A stretch of DNA of 64,000 nt from Pseudomonas flavescens (GTDB lineage: Bacteria; Pseudomonadota; Gammaproteobacteria; Pseudomonadales; Pseudomonadaceae): NCBI RefSeq assembly GCF_013408425.1, contig NZ_JACBYV010000001.1:2356001-2420000 (forward strand). The letters run 5' to 3'. Both the position numbers and the translations under genes were made by a program. Positions 1 through 9,839 of this stretch are shown here, in pieces (position 1 is the stretch's first letter; each line of letters opens with the position of its first letter). The notes below the pieces were generated by a model. It was given only the letters and a program-made list of their open reading frames with translations. It was not told the origin of the DNA and searched no databases.

Positions 1-576
1 CTGCACCAGGCCCTCGTCGCCCAGTGCGAGCAGAGGGTGACCCGGGCGTACCACCAGGCTCATCGATTCGCTGTACAGGTGTTCGAAGGTCAAACCCTGG
101 ATCTCCGGGCTGTCGGTCATGCGACCGACCACCAGATCCAGCTCGCCAACCCGCAGCTGCGACAGCAGATAGGCACTTGGCCCGGTGGCGACACTGACCA
201 CCAGCGCGGCGTGACGCTCGTGCAGGCGGCGCACCACCTCCGGAATCAGCAGGCTCTCGACGGTCGACAGCACGCCAACGCGCACATGGCCGGCGTCATG
301 CTCGCCGCCACGCAAGCTCGCCACCCCGTCGCGCAGCGCCTGTACGCAAGGCCCGGCGTAGCGCATGAACGCCAGACCGGCGGCCGTCAGGCTGACACCA
401 CCCTTGCCCCGCTCGAACAGCACGGCAGCGAGAATTTCCTCCAGTTCCTTGAGCGTCTTGGATACCGCCGGCTGGCTGATTGCCAGGGAGTCGGCAGCCT
501 TGGCGAAACTGCGTTGGCGGGCGATTTCCAGAAAGCAGGTCAGGTGGCGGAATTTGATGCGGTTATCGAGGTTCAT
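1..576 (-). CDS. pcaQ: LysR-type regulator, PcaQ-like (partial, C-terminus beyond left edge)
   Basis: The first 192 residues of a LysR-type transcriptional regulator are visible on the minus strand. The protein starts MNLDNRIKFRHL and carries the usual N-terminal winged helix-turn-helix at about residues 5-64, with a recognition helix ISQPAVSKTLKELEE. The start of the effector-binding domain follows (VRVGVLSTVESLL, LRVGELDLVVGRM). The RIKFRHL opening and the VGELDLVVGRM segment are typical of PcaQ, which in other proteobacteria activates protocatechuate (pca) genes. An alternative ATG lies two codons upstream at 582. The C-terminal third and any pca target gene lie outside the window, so the specific name is an inference from the visible half. 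Confidence 0.72.
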   Translation of the reverse strand, partial: MNLDNRIKFRHLTCFLEIARQRSFAKAADSLAISQPAVSKTLKELEEILAAVLFERGKGGVSLTAAGLAFMRYAGPCVQALRDGVASLRGGEHDAGHVRVGVLSTVESLLIPEVVRRLHERHAALVVSVATGPSAYLLSQLRVGELDLVVGRMTDSPEIQGLTFEHLYSESMSLVVRPGHPLLALGDEGLVQ

Positions 577-1345
577 GGCCATGGGGTGCTGTTGAGGGCT
601 GCGCCACAGTACCAGAATGCCCCGTTCGCGCGCCTCCCGAGCGGGCAGGCGTTCACGATTTTCAACAGCGTCACACGACAGGCGACTGCGCTAATCCGCC
701 AGGAAAGCAAAAGAGCGCCTGCAAAGTGCAGAAGACGGCAGCGTGCCAGCCTTTGTGCGGCGGGCAGCATCCGATTGAAAAGTGCCCACTCTAATTTACG
801 ACAGGGAATATTGAACACTCAAAAAGCTATATATGACGTTAGCGGCGATAGTTATTCAAACGATCAAACTAAAGTGCCAGCACTTCATCAATTGCACGCC
901 GGCCTTAGTTGTCCAAGTTTCTGTCCAACTCCTGCCTGAGCCATTAAGGGCCCACCAAAAATCCCGGCGATGAAGGTAAACATGACCGCCTGTCGCCCTG
1001 AGTGAGTCAAAAACCTGACAAGCGCCTCCCAGAGCGACTCTCGGACAGCTGAAAGCTCCAACCAGAAGCGCCTATCACAGTCGAAAATCAGTCACTTGCG
1101 GCGTAATCGCAGCGAAAACCTGCTGTTTTCCATTAGTTCCCCGCCGCGCGGCTCGACATTGAAAATAGTCGAAACTTCTTCTTTCCTACCTAGGTCATGA
1201 ACTACGTGGGAATTAATAATCAGAAAGCAGCTTTTCCTCCGGCCCTGACACGGGATTCAATTGGAACGACATGCGGCATATTCCCGTTAGCGTGCAAGCG
1301 AAAGAAACAGTTACGGGTCAAGGACAGAATCGATCGGAGGTGGGT
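577..1345. other. Long intergenic region between the LysR gene and glgA
   Basis: About 770 bases without a convincing gene. It lies between the divergently transcribed LysR gene and glgA and must hold both promoters. The part from about 780 to 1200 is richer in A and T than the flanking genes. I see no strong terminator, repeat or RNA structure. The only clear signal is the GGAGG Shine-Dalgarno sequence at 1336-1340 that fixes the glgA start. Its length suggests complex regulation of the downstream ten-gene operon. Confidence 0.5.
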
Positions 1346-2884
1346 ATGGGAAACGCTGTCGTGGCAACACGGTTTGATCAGGCTTTATCGATAGAAATGC
1401 CGCTCAAGCCGCAGAGCAAAATCACCAATTTGCATGCAGCAAAGAAGAAAGTCCTCTTTGTAAGTTCCGAGCTCGCCGACCTGATCAAGGTGGGTGGCCT
1501 GGGTGACGTGTCAGCTTCGCTGCCACGCGCCATGAGCACCAATCACGATGTTCGCGTACTGATCCCCGGCTACCGCCAGGTGCTGGAAAGCGGTCACGCC
1601 ATTCGCGACGTGGGCAGCGTTCCCGGCCACGCCGCCCTGCCCCCGGCCCGCGTAGGCTGCATGACCCTGCCCGACGGGCTGATCGTTTATGTATTGATGT
1701 GCCCCGAGCTTTACGACCGTGACGGCACCCCCTACGCCGACGCCCAGGGCCGCGACTGGCAAGACAACCACATCCGTTTCGCCCGCCTGGGCCTGGCTGC
1801 CGCCGAGATCGCCTCCGGTACCGCCTGCCTGAGTTGGTGCCCCGAGGTGGTTCACGCCAACGACTGGCCTGCTGCGCTGACGCCTGCCTACATGACCTGG
1901 CGTGGCCAGAACACCCCCACCGTGTTCACCATTCACAACCTCGCCTATCAGGGCCTGTGCAGCCTCGAATGCAGCCCTGAACTGGGCCTGCCCTCCTCGG
2001 CGTGCGGCCATCAGGGCATGGAGTTCTACGGCAGACTGTCGTTCCTCAAGGCTGGCCTGGTGTACTCCGATCACGTGACCACCGTGAGCGAAAACTACGC
2101 CCGCGAGATCACCACCCAGGAATTCGGCTGCGGCCTGGAAGGCATGCTGCAGTTCAAGGTGCAGCTCAACCAGTTGAGCGGCATCCCCAACGGCATCGAC
2201 GAAAGCTGGGATTCGCTGAACGACCCGCATCTGGTCCAGGGCTTCGAAGCCCACGACTGGGAAAGCAAACGGGTCAACACCCGCCACGTCGAGAAGATGT
2301 TCGGCCTCGAGCAGAGCGATGGTCCGCTGTTCGCCGTGGTGTCCCGGCTGGTGCAACAGAAAGGCATCGACCTGACCCTGGAAATCGCTGACACCATCGT
2401 TGCCGAAGGTGGCCGTATCGCCATCATCGGCCGAGGCGAAGAGCACCTGGAAGAAGCGGTGCGAGAACTCGCCCGCCGTTACCCGGGCCGGGTCGGCGCC
2501 AATGTCGGCTTCAACGAAGCGGACGCGCGCTGCATGTTCGCAGGCAGCGACTTCCTGCTCATGCCGTCGCGCTTCGAGCCCTGTGGCCTCAGCCAGATGT
2601 ACGCCCAGCGCTTCGGCTCACTGCCGATCGCCCGTGCTACCGGCGGTCTGGCCGACACCATCGAAGATGGCGTGAGCGGCTTCCTGTTCAACGAAACCAG
2701 CACCGAGAGCTATCTGGAAGCAGTACGCCGGGCCATGGCCGTGCATCGCAATCCGCAGCTGCTCAACGCCATGCGCGCCCGTGCAATGGCATCACCGCTG
2801 TACTGGACGCAGTCGGTGGAGCCCTATGCGGCGCTGTACCGCAAGCTGCTGGCCGCGAAGATGTCGGGTGGGAAATTGGCGTGA
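1346..2884 (+). CDS. glgA: Glycogen synthase (GT5), GlgA
   Basis: Glycogen synthase of glycosyltransferase family 5, 512 residues, adding glucosyl units from a sugar nucleotide to the non-reducing end of alpha-1,4-glucan. The N-terminal Rossmann domain opens with KVLFVSSELADLIKVGGLGD, whose Lys48 in KVGGLGD matches the ADP-glucose-binding KTGGL motif. The C-terminal domain has FEPCGLSQMYAQ near residue 410 and ATGGLADT. I chose the ATG at 1346 because GGAGG lies 5 nt upstream; an in-frame ATG at 1271 would add 25 residues with no family resemblance. First gene of the operon; its stop overlaps the treZ ATG. No glgC is present in the window, so the source of ADP-glucose is not evident. Confidence 0.95.
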   Translation: MGNAVVATRFDQALSIEMPLKPQSKITNLHAAKKKVLFVSSELADLIKVGGLGDVSASLPRAMSTNHDVRVLIPGYRQVLESGHAIRDVGSVPGHAALPPARVGCMTLPDGLIVYVLMCPELYDRDGTPYADAQGRDWQDNHIRFARLGLAAAEIASGTACLSWCPEVVHANDWPAALTPAYMTWRGQNTPTVFTIHNLAYQGLCSLECSPELGLPSSACGHQGMEFYGRLSFLKAGLVYSDHVTTVSENYAREITTQEFGCGLEGMLQFKVQLNQLSGIPNGIDESWDSLNDPHLVQGFEAHDWESKRVNTRHVEKMFGLEQSDGPLFAVVSRLVQQKGIDLTLEIADTIVAEGGRIAIIGRGEEHLEEAVRELARRYPGRVGANVGFNEADARCMFAGSDFLLMPSRFEPCGLSQMYAQRFGSLPIARATGGLADTIEDGVSGFLFNETSTESYLEAVRRAMAVHRNPQLLNAMRARAMASPLYWTQSVEPYAALYRKLLAAKMSGGKLA

Positions 2885-4626
2885 TGGTTGAGAAATCCCG
2901 ACGACATGGCGCCTGGCTGGACGAACATGGTCACACCCATTTCGCCCTCTGGGCACCAGATGCCAAGCGTGTAGCAGTAGCACTGCAAGATAATCAGCGA
3001 CATGCAATGACCGCCAGCCAGGACGGCTGGTTCACGGCAACGCTGCCGGTAGGTGCCGGCAGCGACTACCGCTACCTGATCGACGAAAACCTGCTGGTAC
3101 CCGATCCCGCTTCACGCTGGCAAGCCGCGGACGTTCATGGCCCGAGCCGCGTGGACGCGCCTGGCCACTACCACTGGAGCACGGCCGCTTGGCAGGGTCG
3201 TCCCTGGCAGGAAACGGTGCTCTACGAACTGCATGTCGGCACCCTCGGCGGCTATAAAGGCGTGCAGGAAAAACTGCAGGCGCTCAGCGAGCTGGGCATC
3301 ACCGCCATCGAACTGATGCCCCTGGGCGAATTTCCCGGTGGCCGCAATTGGGGCTACGACGGGGTTTTACCCTTCGCCCCGGATTCCTCCTACGGCACCC
3401 CCGACGAGCTGCGTGCGCTGATCGATCATGCTCACCAATTGGGTCTGATGGTGTTCGTCGATGTGGTCTACAACCACTTCGGCCCCGATGGCAATTACCT
3501 CGGCCAGTACGCCAGTGGCTTCTTCCGTGAGGACGTCCACACGCCCTGGGGCCCGGCCATCGATTTCCGCCGCCGCGAAGTGCGCGACTACTTCATCGAC
3601 AATGCGCTGATGTGGGTGCAGGACTACCGCGTCGACGGCCTGCGTCTGGATGCCGTGCATGCCATCGGTGAGCGCGACTTCCTGCTCGAGCTGGCTGAGC
3701 GTGTACATGGCTCGATTGCCAGTGGCCGTCATCTGCACCTGGTGCTGGAAAACGAGAACAACGACGCCGAGCTGCTGCAACATGGTTTCGTCGCCCAGTG
3801 GAACGACGATGGCCACAACGTGCTGCATCATCTGCTCACCGGCGAGCACGAAGGCTATTACGCCGACTTCGCCGAGGACGCCACTCACAAGCTCGCCCGC
3901 TGCCTGCGCGAAGGCTTCATCTACCAGGGTGAAACCACCCGCCACGGCACGGCCCGTGGCAGCAGCAGCGGGCATCTGCCTCCCAGCGCCTTCGTGCTGT
4001 TCCTGCAGAACCACGACCAGGTCGGCAACCGCGCTCTTGGCGAGCGCCTGCTCAGCCTGGCCGACGGCGATGCACTGAGGAGCGCCACTGCCCTGCTGCT
4101 GCTCAGCCCGATGATTCCCCTGTTGTTCATGGGCGAGGAATGGGGCAGCGAACAGCCCTTCCAGTTCTTCACCTCGCACAACGACGAGCTGGGCGAAGCG
4201 GTACGCAAGGGCCGGCAGAACGAGTTTCGCGAATTCTCCAGGTTCTCCGGACAGGAAATTCCCGCTCCTAACGAAACCAGCACATTCCAGGCCTCCACCC
4301 CCGATCACCACACCCGCGAGACAGCCTCCGGCAAGGCCTGGCTGGGTTTTTACCGCGAGCTGCTTAGCCTGCGCCGTGAGCACATCGTGCCGCGCCTGCA
4401 GGGCAGCCAGGCCCTGGAAAGCCGGGTACTGGCAGACGCCGCAGTGGCTGCCAGCTGGCAGCTGGGTGATGGGCAGATCCTGCGCATCGACCTGAACCTG
4501 AGCGACGCGCAAGTCGCCGCAGATGCCCCTGCAGGTGCCACCACACTGTTCGCCCATCGCGCGGACAAGGATGCCGACCAGTTGCCGCCACGCAGCATCC
4601 GGGTTCTGCTGGAGGGCGCAGCATGA
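2884..4626 (+). CDS. treZ: Malto-oligosyltrehalose trehalohydrolase, TreZ
   Basis: GH13 enzyme of 580 residues that hydrolyses maltooligosyl-trehalose (made by TreY) to release free trehalose. An N-terminal beta-sandwich (FALWAPDAKRVAVAL) is followed by the catalytic barrel. Catalytic residues are visible: nucleophile Asp256 in DGLRLDAVH, acid/base Glu289 in LVLENENND, and Asp378 in QNHDQVGNR. The ATG at 2884 overlaps the glgA stop (TGATG); a GTG one codon earlier is possible. It ends with an ATGA overlap onto malQ, so the genes are translationally coupled. Confidence 0.96.
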   Translation: MVEKSRRHGAWLDEHGHTHFALWAPDAKRVAVALQDNQRHAMTASQDGWFTATLPVGAGSDYRYLIDENLLVPDPASRWQAADVHGPSRVDAPGHYHWSTAAWQGRPWQETVLYELHVGTLGGYKGVQEKLQALSELGITAIELMPLGEFPGGRNWGYDGVLPFAPDSSYGTPDELRALIDHAHQLGLMVFVDVVYNHFGPDGNYLGQYASGFFREDVHTPWGPAIDFRRREVRDYFIDNALMWVQDYRVDGLRLDAVHAIGERDFLLELAERVHGSIASGRHLHLVLENENNDAELLQHGFVAQWNDDGHNVLHHLLTGEHEGYYADFAEDATHKLARCLREGFIYQGETTRHGTARGSSSGHLPPSAFVLFLQNHDQVGNRALGERLLSLADGDALRSATALLLLSPMIPLLFMGEEWGSEQPFQFFTSHNDELGEAVRKGRQNEFREFSRFSGQEIPAPNETSTFQASTPDHHTRETASGKAWLGFYRELLSLRREHIVPRLQGSQALESRVLADAAVAASWQLGDGQILRIDLNLSDAQVAADAPAGATTLFAHRADKDADQLPPRSIRVLLEGAA

Positions 4627-6701
4627 GCGATGCACGCCTTGCCGAACTGAGCCATGCCGCAGGCCTGAGCGTCGACTGGATCGACGCCGATGGTCGCCAG
4701 CAATCGGTTACCCCGGAAAACCAGCGACGCCTGCTCGAAGCACTGGGCTATGCCGTGCAGGACAGCGAGCAGATCGACGCCAGCCTCGCCGAACTGCAAC
4801 AGCGTCAGGACAGCCTTGCACTTGGACCACTGGTGACTCTGGACCTCAAGGAAACCCTCGATCTGACCCGTTACTTCCCGCCAGGAACCCTGTACGAGAT
4901 CGAGCTGGAACAGGGCGAACGCCTAGAAGGCCGCCTGGATGACAGCGGCCGCCTGCCGGTCATCGGCATCACCGGTTATCACCAGTTGCGCATCGCTGGC
5001 GGCGTGGTGACTCTGGCGGTCGCACCAGCGGCCTGCCCTAGCGTCGCCCAGTTGGCCGACCGCGAAAACGCCAAGATCTGGGGGCTGAGTGCCCAGTTGT
5101 ACTCGCTGCGTCGCCCCAACGATGGTGGCCTGGGCGACACCCAGGCGCTCGAGTCCCTGGTCCGCAACGCAGCCAGGCGTGGCGCCGATGCCGTGGCGAT
5201 CAGCCCGATGCATGCCATGTTCAGCGCCAATCTGCACACCTACAGCCCCTACTCGCCTTCCAGCCGTCTGTTCTTCAACGTGCTGCATGCCGCGCCGGGC
5301 AGCATTCTTGGCGAAGACGCGCTGCAGCAGGCGATTCGCAGCTGCGGTCTCGGTGAAGAACTGGCGCGCCTGGAAAGCCTCGAGCTGATCGACTGGCCGG
5401 GTGTGGCTGGCAGCCGTATGCGTATCCTGCGTCAGTTGCATGCCGACTTTCGCGCCAGCGCCCACCCGCTGCGCGACGACTTCGACGACTTTCGCCGCGA
5501 GGCTGGCGACGCCCTGCGCCAGCACTGTCGCTTCGAAGCGCTGCGCGGGTTCATGGATCTCAACGGGCTGCCGGTGGACTGGCGCGTTTGGCCAGAACAG
5601 TACCGTGACCCGGCCAACGAAGCCGTCGAGCAGTTCTGCGAGGGCCATCAGGAAGAAATCGAATTCCACGCCTTCGCCCAATGGCTGATCGCCCGCTGCC
5701 TCGACCGTGCCCAGTATAGCGCCCGTGAAGCCGGCATGGCGGTCGGCCTGATCGCCGACCTGGCGGTGGGCGCCGACGCGGCCGGCAGCCAGGCCTGGGC
5801 TCGCCAGGCCGAACTGCTGCAGGCAGTGAGCGTCGGCGCCCCACCGGACATCCTCAACCGCTCCGGGCAGAACTGGGGGGTTTCCGCGTTCTCGCCCAGC
5901 GGTCTGCAACGCAACGGCTTCCGCGCCTATATCGAGATGCTGCGCGCCAACCTGGCCCACGCCGGTGGCATGCGCATCGACCATGTGATGAGCATGCGCC
6001 GTCTGTGGGTGATTCCCGAAGGTGCGGACTCCGGCGCAGGCGCCTACCTCAATTACCCGTCCCGGGATCTGCTGCGCCTGCTGTGCCTCGAGGCCGAGCG
6101 CCACGGGGCGCTGATCATCGGCGAAGACCTCGGCACCGTGCCCGATGGTCTGCGCGAAGAATTGGCACAGCGCAACATCCTCGGCATGCGCGTGCTGCTG
6201 TTCGAGCAAAGCAATGGCCGCTTCAACGCGCCGGCGCATTGGCCACGCGATGCCCTGGCCACCACCACGACCCACGATTTGCCGAGTATCCGCGGCTGGC
6301 TTGCCTCCCGCGACATCCATTGGCGCCAGGCCGCGGGTCACCGCAGCGACGACTACACCAGACAGGATCACGACTTGCGCGCTCACGAAACCCAGGCACT
6401 GCACCAGGCCTTGCACGAGCACGGACACGCTACTGCGGAACACATGGACGACACCCAGCAACTGGATGCCAGCATCGCCTTCATCGGCAGCACACCGGCA
6501 CCGCTGGTACTGCTGCCACTGGAAGATGCCATGGCCGCCACCGAGCAGCCCAACCTGCCGGGCCCCGGCGAAGAACACCCGAACTGGCGGCGGCGCTGGT
6601 CGGAAGATGCCGATGGCATGCTCGACGAGCCAGCAGTCAGCCACCGCCTGCAACGCCTGCAGTGGGCACGCAATTTGGTCGAGGGCACACGCCATGACTG
6701 A
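4623..6701 (+). CDS. malQ: 4-alpha-glucanotransferase (amylomaltase), MalQ
   Basis: GH77 amylomaltase of 692 residues that transfers maltooligosyl segments between glucan chains and so re-lengthens short oligosaccharides for TreY or phosphorylase. The catalytic triad is visible: Asp453 in RIDHVMSM, Glu501 in IIGEDLGTVPDG, and Asp552 in TTTHDLPSI. The N-terminal region of about 150 residues is the extension found in proteobacterial MalQ. Its ATG overlaps the treZ stop by 4 nt and its end overlaps treY by 8 nt. Confidence 0.95.
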   Translation: MSDARLAELSHAAGLSVDWIDADGRQQSVTPENQRRLLEALGYAVQDSEQIDASLAELQQRQDSLALGPLVTLDLKETLDLTRYFPPGTLYEIELEQGERLEGRLDDSGRLPVIGITGYHQLRIAGGVVTLAVAPAACPSVAQLADRENAKIWGLSAQLYSLRRPNDGGLGDTQALESLVRNAARRGADAVAISPMHAMFSANLHTYSPYSPSSRLFFNVLHAAPGSILGEDALQQAIRSCGLGEELARLESLELIDWPGVAGSRMRILRQLHADFRASAHPLRDDFDDFRREAGDALRQHCRFEALRGFMDLNGLPVDWRVWPEQYRDPANEAVEQFCEGHQEEIEFHAFAQWLIARCLDRAQYSAREAGMAVGLIADLAVGADAAGSQAWARQAELLQAVSVGAPPDILNRSGQNWGVSAFSPSGLQRNGFRAYIEMLRANLAHAGGMRIDHVMSMRRLWVIPEGADSGAGAYLNYPSRDLLRLLCLEAERHGALIIGEDLGTVPDGLREELAQRNILGMRVLLFEQSNGRFNAPAHWPRDALATTTTHDLPSIRGWLASRDIHWRQAAGHRSDDYTRQDHDLRAHETQALHQALHEHGHATAEHMDDTQQLDASIAFIGSTPAPLVLLPLEDAMAATEQPNLPGPGEEHPNWRRRWSEDADGMLDEPAVSHRLQRLQWARNLVEGTRHD

Positions 6702-9498
6702 TTTGCGCGCCAGCGTTCGCCTGCAGTTCCACAAGGGCTTCACCCTCGAAGACGCAGTGCCCCTGGTCGATTACTTCGCTCGCCTGGGCATCAGCCACAT
6801 CTATGCCTCGCCGCTGCTGACCGCGCGGCCGGGTTCCATGCACGGCTATGACGTGGTCGACCCGACCCGCATCAACCCTGAGCTGGGCGGCGAAGCGGCC
6901 CTGCAGCGCCTGGTCGCGGCATTGCGCGCCAGGGGCATGGGCCTGATCCTCGACATCGTGTCCAATCACATGGCCGTGGGCGGCGACGCCAACCCCTGGT
7001 GGCTGGACGTTCTGGAATGGGGCATCAGCAGCCCCCACGCCAAGTTCTTCGACATTCACTGGCAGTCCCACGACCCGCTGCTGCGCGGTCAGTTGCTGGT
7101 GCCCTTCCTGCGCAGCGACTATGGCGAGGTCCTGGCAGCCGGCGAGATCGAGCTGCATTTCGATGCCGAACGGGGCCTGCTCTACGCCAAGCACTACGAT
7201 CACCGCTTTCCGCTCAACCCGTCGACCTATGGCGACGTGCTGCAACACAGCGGGCATCCCGAACTGCAGGCCTTGGGCAAGCGCTTCGCGGCACTGGACG
7301 ACAGCCAGGACGGCCAACGCCAGGCGCGCACCCTGTTCCGTGAGCTGGTCGCACTGGCCAGCAAGGCCGGAGGCGCAATCGATCGCGCCATCGCCAGCCT
7401 GCGCCCAAGCGAAGAAAAGGGTTTCGAGCCCCTGCATCAACTGCTCGAGCGCCAGCACTATCGCCTGGCCAGTTGGCGCACCGCGGCGGACGACATCAAC
7501 TGGCGGCGCTTCTTCGACATCAACGAACTGGGCGGCCTCAAGGTCGAACGCCACGAGGTCTTCGAAGCGACCCACGCGAAGATTTTCGAGATGATCGAGA
7601 AAGGTCTGGTCGACGGTCTGCGTATCGACCATGTCGATGGCCTGGCCAACCCACGTGCTTACTGCCGCAAGCTGCGCCGTCGCGTCGAGAGACTGCTGCC
7701 GCAGCGCCCCGCCGAGCTGCGCGGCAGCCGCTTCCCGATCTACGTCGAGAAGATTCTCGGCGAGGGTGAGCAGCTGCCTCTCGACTGGGGTGTCGATGGC
7801 ACCACCGGCTACGAGTTCATGAACCAGGTGTCCCTGCTGCAGCACGACCCTCAGGGCGAGGCCGTGCTGGCCCAACTGTGGAGCGAAACCAGCGGCCGTG
7901 GCGCCGACTTCATGGAGGAAGTGCGTCAGGCCCGCCAACTGGTGCTGACCACCTCTCTGGCCGGCGATCTGGAGGCGCTGGCACAAGGCCTACTGCTGAT
8001 CGCTCGGGACGATATCGCTACCCGCGACCTGACCCTGGGTGCCATTCGCCGGGCCCTGCTGGAACTGATCGTGCATTTCCCCGTGTACCGCACTTACGTG
8101 TCCGCCGCTGGACGCAGCGCCAGCGACCAGGCGGTGTTCGACCAGGCCCTGGAAGGCGCGCGCAGCACCCTGGCCGAAGCCGACTGGCCGCTGCTCGAGC
8201 ACCTGGACAACTGGCTGGGCGGCCAGGTGCTTTCCGAGCTGCCACCGAGCCCGCAGCGCAAGCTGTGGACGAAAATGATCGAGCGCTTTCAGCAGCTCAC
8301 TTCCCCGGCCGCCGCCAAGGCGGTGGAAGATACCGCCTGCTACCGCAGCGCGGTGTTGTTGTCGCGCAATGACGTGGGCTTCGACCCGCAGCAGTTCAGT
8401 GCTCCCGTCGAGGCTTTCCATCAGGGCTGCCAGGAACGTGCTCAGCACTTTCCGGCCAACCTGCTGACCACCGCGACCCATGACCACAAGCGTGGCGAAG
8501 ACACCCGTGCCCGGCTGGCGGTGCTCAGCGAGCGCGCGGAATGGTTCGCCGAACGTTGCCAACGCTGGCGCGAGCTGGCAGCACCGCTGCGCAACGAGCT
8601 CGATGACGGCACTGCACCGTCGCCAGGTGATGAGCTGATGCTGCTGCAGATCCTCCTGGCCTGCTGGCCGCTGGATCTCCAGGCGGATGACTCCCAGGGC
8701 CTGCAGACTCTCGCCGAGCGGGTCACCGCCTGGCAGGAAAAGGCCGTTCGCGAGGCCAAGCTGCGCAGTACCTGGAGCAACCCGAACGGCGACTACGAAA
8801 GTGCTTGCCGGGACTATCTGGAGAAGTTGCTGGGCAGCGGGCAAGGCAGCCAGCTGCGCGAAGAGATCCGCGCCGCTGCCGTGGAGATCGCCCCTGCTGG
8901 TGCACTCAACAGTCTGGCCCAGAGCCTGCTGCGCATGAGCGTGCCGGGCGTACCCGATCTGTATCAGGGCTGCGAGTTCTGGGACTTCTCTCTGGTCGAT
9001 CCGGACAACCGCCGCCCAGTGGATTTTGCCGCGCGCCAGCAGGCGCTGGACAGCAATGCATCGCTTGCCGAGGCGCTGCCGCACTGGCACGACGGCCAGA
9101 TCAAGCAGGCGCTGATCGCCGCAACCCTGGCCGCCCGCAAGCAACATCAGCGGTTGTTCGCCAAAGGCGACTATCAGCCGCTCACCGTAACGGGTCGTCA
9201 TGCCAGCAAGGTGCTCGCCTTCCTGCGCAGCCATGGCGACACCCACGCATTGGTGATCGTGCCACGCCTGGCCGCATCGCTACTGGGCGACAGCCAGACC
9301 CCGCTGATTGCCCATGACCAATGGGGCGACACCCGCATCGCCCTGCCTCCGGCTCTGTCCGACAAGGCTTTGCACAGTGCCTTCTCCTCTGCCGACCTGT
9401 TACCGAGCGACGGCCATATCGCGGTACGCGACGTACTGCGCGATGTTCCCGTCAATCTGCTGATCGCCCCGACCCATTCTCAGGAGTCACACCCATGA
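6694..9498 (+). CDS. treY: Maltooligosyl trehalose synthase, TreY
   Basis: GH13 enzyme of 934 residues that converts the reducing-end alpha-1,4 linkage of a malto-oligosaccharide into an alpha,alpha-1,1 linkage, the first step of the TreY/TreZ route to trehalose. The start MTDLRASVRLQFHKGFTL is the family opening. Catalytic Asp312 lies in GLRIDHVDGL, Glu352 in IYVEKILGEGEQ, and Asp597 in TATHDHKRGEDTRA. The reading frame stays open for about 180 codons further upstream inside malQ, but the ATG at 6694 (8 nt overlap with malQ) is the start that fits the family. It overlaps the next gene by 4 nt. Confidence 0.96.
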   Translation: MTDLRASVRLQFHKGFTLEDAVPLVDYFARLGISHIYASPLLTARPGSMHGYDVVDPTRINPELGGEAALQRLVAALRARGMGLILDIVSNHMAVGGDANPWWLDVLEWGISSPHAKFFDIHWQSHDPLLRGQLLVPFLRSDYGEVLAAGEIELHFDAERGLLYAKHYDHRFPLNPSTYGDVLQHSGHPELQALGKRFAALDDSQDGQRQARTLFRELVALASKAGGAIDRAIASLRPSEEKGFEPLHQLLERQHYRLASWRTAADDINWRRFFDINELGGLKVERHEVFEATHAKIFEMIEKGLVDGLRIDHVDGLANPRAYCRKLRRRVERLLPQRPAELRGSRFPIYVEKILGEGEQLPLDWGVDGTTGYEFMNQVSLLQHDPQGEAVLAQLWSETSGRGADFMEEVRQARQLVLTTSLAGDLEALAQGLLLIARDDIATRDLTLGAIRRALLELIVHFPVYRTYVSAAGRSASDQAVFDQALEGARSTLAEADWPLLEHLDNWLGGQVLSELPPSPQRKLWTKMIERFQQLTSPAAAKAVEDTACYRSAVLLSRNDVGFDPQQFSAPVEAFHQGCQERAQHFPANLLTTATHDHKRGEDTRARLAVLSERAEWFAERCQRWRELAAPLRNELDDGTAPSPGDELMLLQILLACWPLDLQADDSQGLQTLAERVTAWQEKAVREAKLRSTWSNPNGDYESACRDYLEKLLGSGQGSQLREEIRAAAVEIAPAGALNSLAQSLLRMSVPGVPDLYQGCEFWDFSLVDPDNRRPVDFAARQQALDSNASLAEALPHWHDGQIKQALIAATLAARKQHQRLFAKGDYQPLTVTGRHASKVLAFLRSHGDTHALVIVPRLAASLLGDSQTPLIAHDQWGDTRIALPPALSDKALHSAFSSADLLPSDGHIAVRDVLRDVPVNLLIAPTHSQESHP

Positions 9499-9821
9499 GC
9501 GCAAAAGAAGACCGCATCCGTGAATTCGCCTACCAGATCTGGGAATCCGAAGGGAAACCCAGCGGCCAGGCCAAACGCCATTGGGAAATGGCCACCAAGC
9601 TCGCCGAAGCCGAGCAGACGCCTGCCAAGGCCACCGCCAAGCGCGTGAGCAAGCCGAAGGCCGCCACCACCGAGCCGAAGCCTGCCGCGCCGATCAAGCC
9701 GCGCGCCAGCAAGACCGCGCCGGCCGCAGCCGAAAAGCCGGCCGAACTGAAACCGGCCAAGGCGCCGGCCAAGGCCAAACCGACCGCAGCGAAACCCGCC
9801 CCCAAGAAACCCAAGGCCTGA
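9495..9821 (+). CDS. Small DUF2934 protein with Lys/Ala/Pro-rich tail
   Basis: A 108-residue protein. Residues 1-38 (MSAKEDRIREFAYQIWESEG, then HWEMATKLAE) match the short DUF2934 motif. The rest is a low-complexity tail of K, A, P and T, including repeated KAPAKAKPTAAKPAP-like units, resembling histone-H1-like or nucleic-acid-binding tails. It sits between treY (ATGA overlap) and glgX (18 nt gap), as in other pseudomonads. Function unknown; a basic disordered tail could bind nucleic acid or an anionic surface, but that is inference. Confidence 0.85.
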   Translation: MSAKEDRIREFAYQIWESEGKPSGQAKRHWEMATKLAEAEQTPAKATAKRVSKPKAATTEPKPAAPIKPRASKTAPAAAEKPAELKPAKAPAKAKPTAAKPAPKKPKA

Positions 9822-9839
9822 CACCAGGAGCCACCCAGA

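Noticed and set aside
37..939. 300-codon open frame on the + strand at the left edge
   Set aside because: It is antisense to the LysR gene; its peptide has no protein-like signature and the LysR reading on the minus strand is unmistakable.
1150..1200. AlgU-like promoter (GAAACTT, then TCATGA 17 nt later) upstream of glgA
   Set aside because: Both boxes deviate from consensus and similar matches occur by chance in this AT-rich stretch.
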